Shown here: positions 35,820 to 44,525 of the stretch, piece after piece
Layout of the letters: every line of letters begins with the position of its first letter
Numbering within the stretch: the stretch's first letter is position 1
NCBI RefSeq assembly: GCF_017515565.1
Contig: NZ_JAFWFN010000035.1
Coordinates: forward strand, 1 to 64,000
DNA from: Halomonas sp.
Lineage (GTDB): Bacteria; Pseudomonadota; Gammaproteobacteria; Pseudomonadales; Halomonadaceae
Reading direction: 5' to 3'
Length of the DNA: 64,000 nt
Notes under the pieces: generated by a model
The model's database searches: none
Told to the model about the DNA's origin: nothing
Seen by the model: the letters and a program-made list of their open reading frames with translations, nothing else
Program-made: the position numbers and the translations under genes

Positions 35820-36770
35820 ATGAGCAGTAAACGTTTCTTCGATTTAAGCGATGAGAGTGGCGTTCTTAGAACCTCTATCGCGGTGACGCTGGTGATTGCT
35901 GGCCTGGGTATTGGCTTTGGCCTGATATCGGGGTCGTTTTCGATTATGTTCGATGGCATCTATGCGATGGTTGATGCCAGCATGAGTCTGCTCTCGTTAC
36001 TGGTAGTGAACCTGATTACCTCCTTCGCAGCCTCGAAGGGGCTTTCCCGCAAGCTTAGAGAGCGGTTTTCAGTGGGCTTTTGGCATCTGGAGCCCATGGT
36101 GTTGGGGGTGAACGGTACGCTACTGATTGGCGTTGCGGTTTACGCATTGTTTAACGCCATCAGCAGCCTGTTGGAGGGCGGGCGCGAGCTTGAGTTTGGG
36201 TGGGCGATTGTCTACGCAGTGATTACGCTCATTGCATGTGTAGTGATCGCCACCGTTGAAGCCCGTGCCAACCGCCGGATAGGCTCAGATTTTGTGCGGC
36301 TTGATGTAAGAGGGTGGGTGATGTCCGCGGGCATTACTGCTGCGCTGCTGGTGGCATTCTCCTTTGGCTATATCGTGCAGGGAACCCCATGGGAGTGGAT
36401 ATCACCCTATATCGACCCGGCGGTGCTTGCGGTTGTGTGTCTTATTATTATTCCGCTGCCGGTTTCAACCGTCAGGCGAGCTTTGGCAGATATCTTCCTT
36501 GTCACTCCGTCAGCACTTAAACAGCATGTCGACCAAGTGGCACAAGCATTTGTCCAAAAACATGGCTTCACTACCTATCGTGCTTATATTGCGCGTGTGG
36601 GCCGCTCCAGGGAGATCGAGCTTTATTTTATCGTTCCCAGCGATGCTCCGGCGCGGACCATTGGCGAGTGGGATGCTCTGCGTAACGAGGTGAGCGACTT
36701 GGTGGGCGATGAAGGGCCGCACCGCTGGCTAACGGTCGTGTTTACCGGAGATCTGGAATGGGCCGATTGA
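35820..36770 (+). CDS. Cation diffusion facilitator family transporter, unusual metal site
   Basis: A 316-residue protein with six predicted membrane helices and a C-terminal cytoplasmic domain of the CDF fold (residues ~215-316). CDF proteins export divalent metals by proton antiport using two HxxxD/DxxxD motifs. Here the TM2 motif is YxxxD (Y48/D52 in FDGIYAMVD) and the TM5 motif is DxxxW (D162/W166 in LDVRGWVMS), so two of four ligands differ. Substrate is uncertain. I favour ATG 35820 (MSSKRFFDLSDES), 12 nt after AAGGA, over ATG 35808, which has no ribosome site. The next gene, a small membrane protein, follows after 39 bp. Confidence 0.82.
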   Translation: MSSKRFFDLSDESGVLRTSIAVTLVIAGLGIGFGLISGSFSIMFDGIYAMVDASMSLLSLLVVNLITSFAASKGLSRKLRERFSVGFWHLEPMVLGVNGTLLIGVAVYALFNAISSLLEGGRELEFGWAIVYAVITLIACVVIATVEARANRRIGSDFVRLDVRGWVMSAGITAALLVAFSFGYIVQGTPWEWISPYIDPAVLAVVCLIIIPLPVSTVRRALADIFLVTPSALKQHVDQVAQAFVQKHGFTTYRAYIARVGRSREIELYFIVPSDAPARTIGEWDALRNEVSDLVGDEGPHRWLTVVFTGDLEWAD

Positions 36771-36809
36771 GGTGATACGCCGAGCAACAGACATGATTAA
36801 GGAGTCCGT

Positions 36810-37295
36810 ATGGCAAGGGTGCAAGTAACCCCGCTGGTGACCAGCATCATTGCACTGCTGGGGCTATGGATGGTATTTCGGCATGTACCGGACTTCGCGG
36901 TATCGCTGACAATGGTGTTATTTGGCCAGGAGGATATCCCCGCTCGTGTGTTAACGGTTCAGGCTGTGCATTTTTTCAGTAATACGCTGATAGGTCTTTG
37001 CCTTATTTTATTGCGCGAGAAGCTGGGCCGGTGGTTGGTACCGCAAACTGCAGTAGTGTTAGTGAGTGCACCCGCATGGCTGGCAGTAGGTACGGCGCTA
37101 ATGGGTATTTATTTTGTGGCGATGGGCGCAGTGTCTTTTGGCGAGAGTTTTGCACAACCGCGCCCAAACTCTAATCCCTATTTACTATGGCGGGGTAGTG
37201 CCTCTGTCGTAATGGGAGTCCTGCTATTTGTGGGCTCGGCGGGAGTTGGCCGACTGTGGGCGTTATTATTAGGCTTGCGACGTGCTGGATGGTGA
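36810..37295 (+). CDS. Hypothetical membrane protein (161 aa)
   Basis: I do not recognise this protein. It has four likely membrane helices (around residues 8-28, 50-68, 82-108 and 131-155), short loops and no obvious catalytic or metal motifs. ATG 36810 is preceded by AAGGAG at ~7 nt. It follows the CDF transporter on the same strand and is probably cotranscribed with it. Confidence 0.7.
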   Translation: MARVQVTPLVTSIIALLGLWMVFRHVPDFAVSLTMVLFGQEDIPARVLTVQAVHFFSNTLIGLCLILLREKLGRWLVPQTAVVLVSAPAWLAVGTALMGIYFVAMGAVSFGESFAQPRPNSNPYLLWRGSASVVMGVLLFVGSAGVGRLWALLLGLRRAGW

Positions 37296-37386
37296 TTACA
37301 GAAAGACTAGGCTATACCGAGATTGGTCTACTAATTTAGCCAGCGCTTTTCGGGGCGTGAAGCTGGTTTATAGCGCCATGTTGTAA

Positions 37387-37410
37387 GCGCTGGCCCCGAA
37401 GAGCCAGCGC
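37387..37410. terminator. Hairpin after the exported hydrolase gene
   Basis: A perfect 8-bp stem GCGCTGGC/GCCAGCGC with an 8-nt loop, 9 bp past the minus-strand stop codon. There is no T-run on either side, so it may be a 3'-end stabilising structure rather than a classic terminator. Confidence 0.45.
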
Positions 37411-37418
37411 TCACTCCC

Positions 37419-38615
37419 TTACTTCAAAAATTCCCGCAGCGTTTCGCTGGTCTGGTCGATGGATAGCACACCATCCAGGTGGCCTCGGTTGCCTTCCAGG
37501 GTTTCAAGCGTCACCTCGTTGCCGCCTGCTTCAATTAACTCGGCGGTATGGCGCACGCCTTCGGGGGCGAATACTAGGTCGTTTTCGCTGTAGAGCATCA
37601 GCGTGGGGGCGTTGATGGCGGCAAGCCCTTCCTCTAACGATTCACCGTGACCCGCCATAAAGAGTTGGTTGGCGCGAACCAGGTACAGTAGATGGTTGGC
37701 ATCGGAAACCCCTGCACGGGCGGCAGCAACGTCATCCAGGGTTTGCTCAATGGCGTAGCGGGCGTTGATATCCTGCGCGGGGTCGCGCTCTTCGTCAGCC
37801 CAGTCGCGGTTGAAGGTTTCGTTGGCCCACTGCCAGTGGTTGGCGTTCAGCGTGACGAGCTTAAGTGCTTCTTTCAGCCCGTCGGTGGGTGGCTCACCGT
37901 CGTAGTAGTTACCTTCGTTCCAGTTGGCGTCCAGTCGAATCGGCGCGGCCCAGGCGCTAAGCGTTGCTAGCAGCCATGGGTCGGCTACGCCGCCGCCGAT
38001 AACAGGAATTAGCCTATCGACCTTATCCGGGTAAGCACTGGCCCACTCGATTGCTTGCAGAGCACCCATGGATGCGCCCATCACCGCATGCAGCGATTCA
38101 ATGCCTTGGCTCTCTAACAGTTCGCGCTGCACTTCTACAAAGTCGCGAATCGTCACCACGGGAAAGTCCATTCCCCAGGGCTCGTTAGTTTCTGGGTTGA
38201 TTGAAGCAGGGCCTGTGGTGGTGACATTGGGGGCATTGGCATTCAGGTTTACCAGCGTATCTGAGGAGATGATGTAGTACTCATCGGTATCCAAAGGTTT
38301 GCCGGGGCCAATGATCGCATCCCAGTAGCCGGTCGGCTCGCCATCCGCATCATAGCGGCCTGCGGCGTTGCTGGTGCCGGAGAAGAAATGGGTAATTAAA
38401 ATAACGCTATCCCGGGCATCGTTTAATTCACCGTAGGCTTCCCAACCCACGGCTAGCTCGGGAATTGTCTCGCCCCCTTGAGTCGTAAAGTTTTCCATCT
38501 CGAAGGTTTGCTTTTCGACGACGCCATCCCACGCGAAAAGAGGAAAGGCCGCGAGTAAACCGAGGCTGGTTAACGTCACCACGGTTAATAAAGAGTGTCG
38601 TTGCTTGAGAACCAT
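37419..38615 (-). CDS. Exported alpha/beta-hydrolase of the MetX (homoserine acyltransferase) fold
   Basis: A 398-residue protein. The N-terminal ~28 residues (basic start, TVVTLTSLGLLAAFPLFAW) form a signal peptide or anchor. The rest resembles MetX: nucleophile elbow in AVMGASMGALQA, acid in LMLYSENDLVF and base histidine in NRGHLDG. Cytoplasmic MetX acylates homoserine; an exported relative is unlikely to do so and is better described as a secreted hydrolase or acyltransferase of unknown substrate. It is highly acidic, as expected for a halophile exported protein. It is divergent from chaA. Confidence 0.82.
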   Translation of the reverse strand: MVLKQRHSLLTVVTLTSLGLLAAFPLFAWDGVVEKQTFEMENFTTQGGETIPELAVGWEAYGELNDARDSVILITHFFSGTSNAAGRYDADGEPTGYWDAIIGPGKPLDTDEYYIISSDTLVNLNANAPNVTTTGPASINPETNEPWGMDFPVVTIRDFVEVQRELLESQGIESLHAVMGASMGALQAIEWASAYPDKVDRLIPVIGGGVADPWLLATLSAWAAPIRLDANWNEGNYYDGEPPTDGLKEALKLVTLNANHWQWANETFNRDWADEERDPAQDINARYAIEQTLDDVAAARAGVSDANHLLYLVRANQLFMAGHGESLEEGLAAINAPTLMLYSENDLVFAPEGVRHTAELIEAGGNEVTLETLEGNRGHLDGVLSIDQTSETLREFLK

Positions 38616-38905
38616 ACGCTTTCCTTAAATAAGTGATTGTTGTGATTATTGTTGGCAACGGCTGCGTTGCCGCCCTCTCAGCGTAGTCTGTTTTAGAAGG
38701 CATAGTCTGTTTTAGAGAACGTAGCGGCGATGGGCGACAAAGGTGTCAATAGCGTTGTTGCCATACAGACCTTGCCCTGCAAAGTTAAACAAGGAATTAT
38801 TAGTCGGACGGTTGTTGTTAACATGAGGGTGATGGGTCGAGCAGTAAAAACCTCACAATCATGTTTTTCTACAGGATTGTTAGCTAGTGAAAGGAGTTCA
38901 GGGTC
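38616..38905. other. Divergent intergenic region with short repeats
   Basis: Contains a hairpin GGCAACG-GCTG-CGTTGCC (38654-38671) and two copies of TAGTCTGTTTTAGA 19 bp apart (38684-38697 and 38703-38716). These could be regulator-binding half-sites for the hydrolase or chaA promoters. No gene seen. Confidence 0.4.
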
Positions 38906-40078
38906 ATGTCTGCAGCAGCTTCCTCAAGCGGGCGCTCCGCCCTAAGCCGGTTTCTACGCGAAGAAGCTCCGTTTTTGGTGGCGTTAGTCACGTTTTTAAT
39001 CTTTCACTTCGGGCTGCATGACGCGCTAACAAAAGCAGTCACCCCTGAAACTGCCCAGCCCTTGATGGGGGCTTTTTTTGCAGCGTGGCTTTTTGCAGTG
39101 GTGATTTGGGCGGCGTTTGGCGTTGTTCGACATGCTGATGTTCTCGCGATCAAGTTGGGCGAGCCGCTGGGTACGCTTATTCTTACACTGGCTGTTGTGG
39201 GTATCGAGGTCTCGCTGATTTCGGCCGTTATGCTGACGGGGGCCGAGGCTCCAACAATGGCACGGGATACCATGGCGGCGGTGCTGATGATTGTGCTGGG
39301 CGTCCTTACCGGCGCTTCGCTGTTGATCGGCGGTTTCTTCCATGGTGAGCAGGATTACAACCTGCCAGGCGCTCGCGCATACCTGGGGGTTCTGGTGCCG
39401 CTTGCTGTGTTCGCGCTGGTATTGCCGGATTTCACAACGTCCACTGATAGCTCTTCGTTTACCCCGGTACAGGCAGGGTTCTTCGCCATCATTACGCTGG
39501 CGCTTTATTGCATCTTTCTCGCCATTCAAACCGTGCGACATAAAAGCTATTTCGAGCAGCCCGTGCAGGAGAGAGCGGCGGATCACGAGGCGGCGCCTGT
39601 GCACTCGCATCACCATGGCCCGCTACACTCCACTACCTACCATGCGGTTCTGTTGATCCTGACCCTGCTTACCATTGTGCTTCTGGCGGAACTCATCGCA
39701 ATGATTGTCGATTTCGGCATTGTCCAGGTGGGCGCGCCAGTAGCGCTTGGCGGCGTTATCATTGCACTGGTGGTGTTGACCCCGGAAAGCATGGCGGCAC
39801 TGGCCGCAGCCCGTGCCAATCAACTTCAGCGCTCGGTCAACCTGCTGCTTGGTTCGGCGCTATCGACGATTGGCTTGACCCTGCCTGCCGTTGTCGCCGT
39901 TAGCCTCATGACGGGAGCCAGTTTGGAGCTTGGCCTTGATATGGCTCCCATGGTGCTGTTGCTGCTAACACTGGTGGTGTGCCTGATGACGTTTGGAGGC
40001 ACGCGGACGAATGTGCTCCAGGGAGCGGTGCACATCGTCCTTTTCCTGGCCTATCTGCTGCTGATCTTCAACCCGTAA
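38906..40078 (+). CDS. chaA: Calcium/cation:proton antiporter, ChaA-like
   Basis: A 390-residue CaCA-family membrane protein with about 11 helices. The two inverted alpha-repeat motifs are visible: GEPLGTLILTLAVVGIEVSL in the first half and LTPESMAALAAARANQLQRS with LLGSALSTIGLTLPAV in the second. The loop between halves is histidine-rich (PVHSHHHGPLH). ChaA exports Ca2+, and Na+ or K+ at high pH, in exchange for protons, useful to a halophile. GGAG lies 10 nt before the start. It is separated by 60 bp from the convergent hydroxylase gene. Confidence 0.9.
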   Translation: MSAAASSSGRSALSRFLREEAPFLVALVTFLIFHFGLHDALTKAVTPETAQPLMGAFFAAWLFAVVIWAAFGVVRHADVLAIKLGEPLGTLILTLAVVGIEVSLISAVMLTGAEAPTMARDTMAAVLMIVLGVLTGASLLIGGFFHGEQDYNLPGARAYLGVLVPLAVFALVLPDFTTSTDSSSFTPVQAGFFAIITLALYCIFLAIQTVRHKSYFEQPVQERAADHEAAPVHSHHHGPLHSTTYHAVLLILTLLTIVLLAELIAMIVDFGIVQVGAPVALGGVIIALVVLTPESMAALAAARANQLQRSVNLLLGSALSTIGLTLPAVVAVSLMTGASLELGLDMAPMVLLLLTLVVCLMTFGGTRTNVLQGAVHIVLFLAYLLLIFNP

Positions 40079-40138
40079 GGCATGTGTTCGGTGGCGCGTT
40101 TCAAGCGCTGTTACGGTGCGTTCATCGCGTCTTCAGGG

Positions 40139-41311
40139 CTAACGCATTTTAAATGGGTTCAGCCCGTTGGCCTGTTGCATCATCATGCGTTTGGCGAGCG
40201 GTACGCGTTCGGCAAGGTGCAGGCTTAAATCGCCTAACTGGCGCAGCGGTCTGGCACCGGTAAACAGGTGGTGGAAGCTGTCGGTGGCGGCGATCATCGC
40301 TTGGTTGGCTAAGCGGCGCTGGCACTCGAAGCGATGCAGGTTGATAGTGTCACCAGGGTCGCGGCTTTGAATGATCAGCTCCGCCAGGGTGTCGGCGTCG
40401 TGCAGGCCAATGTTAAGCCCTTGCCCCGCCAGCGGGTGCACCACGTGGGCGGCATCGCCAATTAGCGCTAAACGCTTGCCGATATAGCGCTTGGCGTGTT
40501 GGCGCTTAATCGGGAAACTGGCCCGCGCCACAATACGAGTAAGCCCGCCCAGGCGCTTGGGAAAGGCGGTTTCGATGGTGGTTTTCAGTGCGTCATCGGA
40601 AAGCTGTTCGCGGGCTTGGGTGGCTTCTTCGCTGTCGTACCAGACTAATGATGCGCGCTGGCCGGGCAGCGGTAGCATGGCAATTGGGCCGGCGGGGGTA
40701 AATACCTGCCAACTGACATCCTGCTGGGGCAGCACGGTTTCCACGTTAATAATCATCGCCCGCTGATGGTAGTCGTAGCTACTAATACCAATGCCTGCAA
40801 GCTCTCTGAGCCTTGAGCGGGCGCCATCCGCGCCAACAATCAAGCGGGCGCTTAGGGTTTTACCGTTATCCAACTCCAGCATGCGACCAGTACTGGCCGC
40901 CATGGTGCTTAGCGGTGCGCACTCGGTGTAGCAGGTAACGCTGGGAAGACTCTCCAGGCGTTGCCACAGCGCGTACTGCAGCGTGCGGTTTTCGATAAAA
41001 ATGCCGAAGTCGTCCATGCCGCTCTCTTCGGCGGAAAACAGCGAGTGGCCGGAGCCGTCCTGGTTGGACACATCAATATGGCGAAACGGGCAGCAGCGCT
41101 CTTCAGGAAGTTCGGTACCGCTCGCTTTCACAAACGCCAGTGAGCGGGCATTCAGCGAAGAGATACGCAGGTCATAGTCGCCGCTAGGCGGGTTTGGGGC
41201 GCTGCCGCGCTCTACTAAGCCAACCGACATACCCGCATGGCCAAGCCGAGCCGCCAAGGCGGCGCCTACCATGCCGCCGCCGACAATAACAATCTCGTGA
41301 TCCCACTGCAT
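40139..41311 (-). CDS. UbiH/UbiF/COQ6-family FAD-dependent hydroxylase
   Basis: A 390-residue flavoprotein monooxygenase. It has the N-terminal dinucleotide-binding motif IVIVGGGMVGAALAARLG (residues ~7-24), the NAD(P)H/FAD motif LIVGADGARSRLRE and the family signature IGDAAHVVHPLAGQGLNIGL. These enzymes add hydroxyls to the ubiquinone ring; which ring position is not clear from sequence. ATG 41311 (MQWDHEIVI) has AAGGAG 7 nt upstream; an in-frame extension to 41587 runs back across the divergent sirtuin gene and is rejected. Confidence 0.88.
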   Translation of the reverse strand: MQWDHEIVIVGGGMVGAALAARLGHAGMSVGLVERGSAPNPPSGDYDLRISSLNARSLAFVKASGTELPEERCCPFRHIDVSNQDGSGHSLFSAEESGMDDFGIFIENRTLQYALWQRLESLPSVTCYTECAPLSTMAASTGRMLELDNGKTLSARLIVGADGARSRLRELAGIGISSYDYHQRAMIINVETVLPQQDVSWQVFTPAGPIAMLPLPGQRASLVWYDSEEATQAREQLSDDALKTTIETAFPKRLGGLTRIVARASFPIKRQHAKRYIGKRLALIGDAAHVVHPLAGQGLNIGLHDADTLAELIIQSRDPGDTINLHRFECQRRLANQAMIAATDSFHHLFTGARPLRQLGDLSLHLAERVPLAKRMMMQQANGLNPFKMR

Positions 41312-41407
41312 GAGACACTCCTTACGTTGAAAACGAGGGCACATTGCATGTGCTTTGATTGTCATACAGTATCGTTTACTTGTAGCAATATTGCCTAGGG
41401 TGATCCA

Positions 41408-42265
41408 TTGACGCAGGCCGTGGAAATGACAACTAGCCCCGCGCAAGCAGGGGAAGCGTTGGCGGATTTTATCGAACGCCATTCTAAATTGTGGGTGATT
41501 ACCGGGGCAGGCGTAAGTACTGACAGCGGCATCCCTGATTACCGGGATGCCGATGGGCAGTGGAAGCGGCCGCCGCCGGTGCAGCATGGCGATTTTATGG
41601 CTTCACTCGCCGTGCGTCAGCGCTATTGGGCGCGGGCGCTGATCGGTTTTAAAGCCATGCGTGAAGCTCAGGTGAGCGGCGCCCATCGGGCGTTGGCAGC
41701 GCTTGAGGCGATGGGCCATGTAGAGCTACTGGTAACGCAAAATGTGGATCGTCTACATCAGCGGGCGGGGTCTAAAAAGGTAATCGACCTGCATGGCAGG
41801 GCAGACGTGGTGGCCTGTATGACGTGTGGGTATCAAATGATGCGCCACGCGATGCACAGCGAAATGGCTAGGATGAACCCCTATTTTGCAGCGCTGGACG
41901 CTCGCCATGCCCCCGATGGCGATGCGGATTTAGAGACTGATTTCTCTACCTTTAAGGTACTGAACTGCCCGCGCTGCCAAGGGATCTTAAAGCCCCAGGT
42001 GGTCTATTACGGCGATGTGGTGCCACCTGCACGGCGGCTCGCCGCTCAGGCGGGACTTGAAAATGCTAACGCGGTGCTCGCGGTGGGCACTTCGTTAATG
42101 GTTTATTCCGGCTACCGTTTCTGCCGCGAAGCCCACGCCATGGGTATGCCGGTGGCTTCGCTCTCCCTGGGCGTCACCCGGGCGGATGCGCTGTTAACCT
42201 ATCAGTGGCGGGCGCCGTTAACCCCCGTTTTAGAACATGCGGTTGCCTGCCTTAAACGAGGCTAA
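41408..42265 (+). CDS. NAD-dependent protein deacetylase (sirtuin)
   Basis: A Sir2-family enzyme of up to 285 residues with the NAD site ITGAGVSTDSGIPDYRD, the catalytic histidine in TQNVDRLHQRAGS...IDLHG, two zinc Cys pairs (ACMTCGY and LNCPRCQG), and VGTSLMVYSGYRF. It removes acyl groups from protein lysines using NAD. The TTG at 41408 is preceded by AGGGTGA and gives the longest product; ATG 41426 is the alternative. Its 3' end overlaps the convergent mpg gene by 4 bp. Confidence 0.92.
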   Translation: MTQAVEMTTSPAQAGEALADFIERHSKLWVITGAGVSTDSGIPDYRDADGQWKRPPPVQHGDFMASLAVRQRYWARALIGFKAMREAQVSGAHRALAALEAMGHVELLVTQNVDRLHQRAGSKKVIDLHGRADVVACMTCGYQMMRHAMHSEMARMNPYFAALDARHAPDGDADLETDFSTFKVLNCPRCQGILKPQVVYYGDVVPPARRLAAQAGLENANAVLAVGTSLMVYSGYRFCREAHAMGMPVASLSLGVTRADALLTYQWRAPLTPVLEHAVACLKRG

Positions 42266-42903
42266 CGCGCTTTTGATACCCAAGGATTGTTGTTTATCCA
42301 CAGCCGCCAGGGGGCATCGCGGTCGGCGGGCTGGGCGTAATCGATACCCACGCGGGGGCCAGAGGCGATGGCGTGGGGCGGCTCGCCTGCCGTTATCCAT
42401 AGCGCGTTAGGTTGAGTCATATCATGGCCATACAGCGCTTTATCAATACGTAGCGCGCGGGAGAGCTTGCCGGGGCCATTGCTCAGGTTACGCCCCCGCA
42501 CATCACGCAGCGCACGCATAGCGGCTTCGCCTGTAACCGGCTCCACCGCGCGGATAAGCACTGCGCAGGGGTTGCCTTCTGGCTGGGTGACCACGTTCAG
42601 CAGCCAGTGCATGCCATACACCAGATACACATAGGCGTGCCCCGGCGGGCCGAACATGGCCTCGGTTCTTGGTGTTTTCCGCCGGTGTGCATGGCAGGCT
42701 GAATCTTCAGACCCGCGGTACGCCTCAGTTTCCACAATCTTCGCTACCATGAGTTCGCCATCATATCGGCGTACTAAATGGCAGCCCAGCAGGTCGTGGG
42801 CAACTTCAAGCGTATCTCTGCAATAAAAATCCTGCGTAAGCGGTGTTAAATCGCCGCCATCAGCCTGGGGCATACCATTGGTTAATGGATTCGTCTGCGG
42901 CAT
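42262..42903 (-). CDS. mpg: 3-methyladenine DNA glycosylase (AAG/Mpg family)
   Basis: A 213-residue base-excision repair enzyme of the alkyladenine glycosylase type, which removes alkylated and deaminated purines. Motifs present: LEVAHDLLGCHLVRR, the catalytic ETEAYRGSEDSACHA (E of IVETEAY), YVYLVYGMHWLLNVVT and VLIRAVEPVTG. ATG 42903. It shares its 3' end with the sirtuin gene and is divergent from selO. Confidence 0.92.
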   Translation of the reverse strand: MPQTNPLTNGMPQADGGDLTPLTQDFYCRDTLEVAHDLLGCHLVRRYDGELMVAKIVETEAYRGSEDSACHAHRRKTPRTEAMFGPPGHAYVYLVYGMHWLLNVVTQPEGNPCAVLIRAVEPVTGEAAMRALRDVRGRNLSNGPGKLSRALRIDKALYGHDMTQPNALWITAGEPPHAIASGPRVGIDYAQPADRDAPWRLWINNNPWVSKAR

Positions 42904-42973
42904 GTTATCGCCAATTACTTGAGTAAGCTGCTAGGGTATTCCCTAGGCGACTATTTTAAAAGCGGAGGCCCCT

Positions 42974-44437
42974 GTGCTGCCATTTGAACACCAGTTTGCA
43001 ACGCTTCCCGAGCCACTGTGGGCTGCCTGTCAGCCCACGCCAGTGAGCCACCCCACGCTGATTGCGTTTAATGAACGCTTGGCGGAAACGCTAGGTATGA
43101 AGGAGAAGCCTGACGATGCCACCCTTACCCAGTGGTTTAGCGGCAACCAGCTACCGCCAGGCGCAGAGCCACGGGCGCTGGGCTACGCTGGGCACCAGTT
43201 TGGCAACTTTGTACCGCAGTTGGGCGATGGCCGCGCACTGCTGTTGGGGGAGGTGGTTGACCAGCGGGGTGTACGGCGCGATGTGCAGCTAAAAGGCAGC
43301 GGCCGCACGCCGTTTTCACGCGGCGGCGATGGCCGTTCGCCGCTGGGCCCGGTGCTGCGGGAGTATCTCGTCAGTGAGTTTATGGCCGCGGTTGGTGTGC
43401 CGACGACCCGCGCCTTGGCGGCGGTGGCGACCGGCGAGCGGGTGGTTCGCCAATTACCCGAGCCCGGCGCAGTATTTACCCGCGTGGCCAGCAGTCATAT
43501 TCGCGTAGGCACCTTCCAGTTTGCCGCCGTTCGCCGGGTCGAGCAGGCGCTTAAAGCCTTGGCGGATCACGTTATTGCGCGCCACTATCCCGAAGCGGCC
43601 AGTGCCGAAGACCCCTACCTCGCCCTGTTAGAAGCGGTCGCCGCTCGGCAAGCCACGCTGGTAGCGAAGTGGATGAGCCTTGGCTTTATTCATGGCGTGA
43701 TGAACACCGACAACTGCAGCATTGCGGGGGAAACGATTGATTACGGCCCCTGCGCGTTTATGGAGCAGTTTGACCCGCAAAAGGTGTTTAGCTCGATTGA
43801 TCAGGGGCGCCGCTATGCGTTTGACAACCAGCCCACTATTGCCCAGTGGAATCTAGCCCGCTTTGCTGAAACGCTGCTGCCACTGATGCGTGAAGATGGC
43901 GATGCGGTGGTAGAGCAGGCCACCGATATTATTCGTCGCTTTGAGCCACTGTTTGATGCTGAACAGCGCCGCCTACATGCGGATAAGCTCGGCCTTACGG
44001 CGGACAGCGACCAAGCCGTGCCGCTAATGAAGGGGCTGGAAAGCCACATGCATCAAGGGCGTATGGATATGACCGCCACCTTTGACGCGCTAACGCATTA
44101 CGCAGAAACCTTAAGTGAGCAGCACAAAGAGGCGCTGCTGGCGCTAACGACCGAGCCCAGGGAGCTAGCAGCATGGTTAGCTACCTGGCAAGTAGAGCAG
44201 GCGGCCAGCCAAAACAGCGAGCGCTTAGCCACTATGCGTCGCGCCAACCCGGTGATTATTCCCCGCAACCACCGGGTTCAAGAGGTCATTGATGCCGCTT
44301 ACGAGGGCGATTTTGCGCCGTTTCACACCTTACTTGCGGTGGTCACCCAGCCTTATGATGAATCCGAAGAAGCGCGCCGCTTAGCCGCGCCTGCAACGGA
44401 AAACGAGCAGGTACTGCGCACGTTCTGCGGCACGTGA
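42974..44437 (+). CDS. selO: Protein adenylyltransferase SelO (YdiU)
   Basis: A 487-residue pseudokinase-fold enzyme that AMPylates proteins, linked to redox stress responses. It shows ALGYAGHQFGNFVPQLGDGR, RDVQLKGSGRTPFSRGGDGR, REYLVSEFMAAVGVPTTRAL and GVMNTDNCSIAGETIDYGPC, all SelO signatures. GTG 42974 is preceded by GGAGG at 6 nt. The usual C-terminal redox-active cysteine appears to be present in the last residues (FCGT). Length is normal. Confidence 0.94.
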   Translation: MLPFEHQFATLPEPLWAACQPTPVSHPTLIAFNERLAETLGMKEKPDDATLTQWFSGNQLPPGAEPRALGYAGHQFGNFVPQLGDGRALLLGEVVDQRGVRRDVQLKGSGRTPFSRGGDGRSPLGPVLREYLVSEFMAAVGVPTTRALAAVATGERVVRQLPEPGAVFTRVASSHIRVGTFQFAAVRRVEQALKALADHVIARHYPEAASAEDPYLALLEAVAARQATLVAKWMSLGFIHGVMNTDNCSIAGETIDYGPCAFMEQFDPQKVFSSIDQGRRYAFDNQPTIAQWNLARFAETLLPLMREDGDAVVEQATDIIRRFEPLFDAEQRRLHADKLGLTADSDQAVPLMKGLESHMHQGRMDMTATFDALTHYAETLSEQHKEALLALTTEPRELAAWLATWQVEQAASQNSERLATMRRANPVIIPRNHRVQEVIDAAYEGDFAPFHTLLAVVTQPYDESEEARRLAAPATENEQVLRTFCGT

Positions 44438-44490
44438 TTTAAATCAGCGGGTTTTCCGCTCATCATCGATACAGCATGCCTTGTGATAAA

Positions 44491-44506
44491 CTGTGATTTT
44501 TTACAG
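44491..44506 (+). promoter_or_regulatory. LexA box upstream of dinB
   Basis: CTGT-GATTTTTT-ACAG matches the gammaproteobacterial LexA operator CTGT-N8-ACAG exactly and lies 20 bp before the dinB start codon, where LexA would block transcription until DNA damage. Confidence 0.85.
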
Positions 44507-44525
44507 GCGGAGGCAAGGCTAGCCT

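Noticed and set aside
37387..37410. Confident rho-independent terminator
   Set aside because: The stem is perfect but lacks a T-run on either strand, so it is listed only as a low-confidence hairpin.
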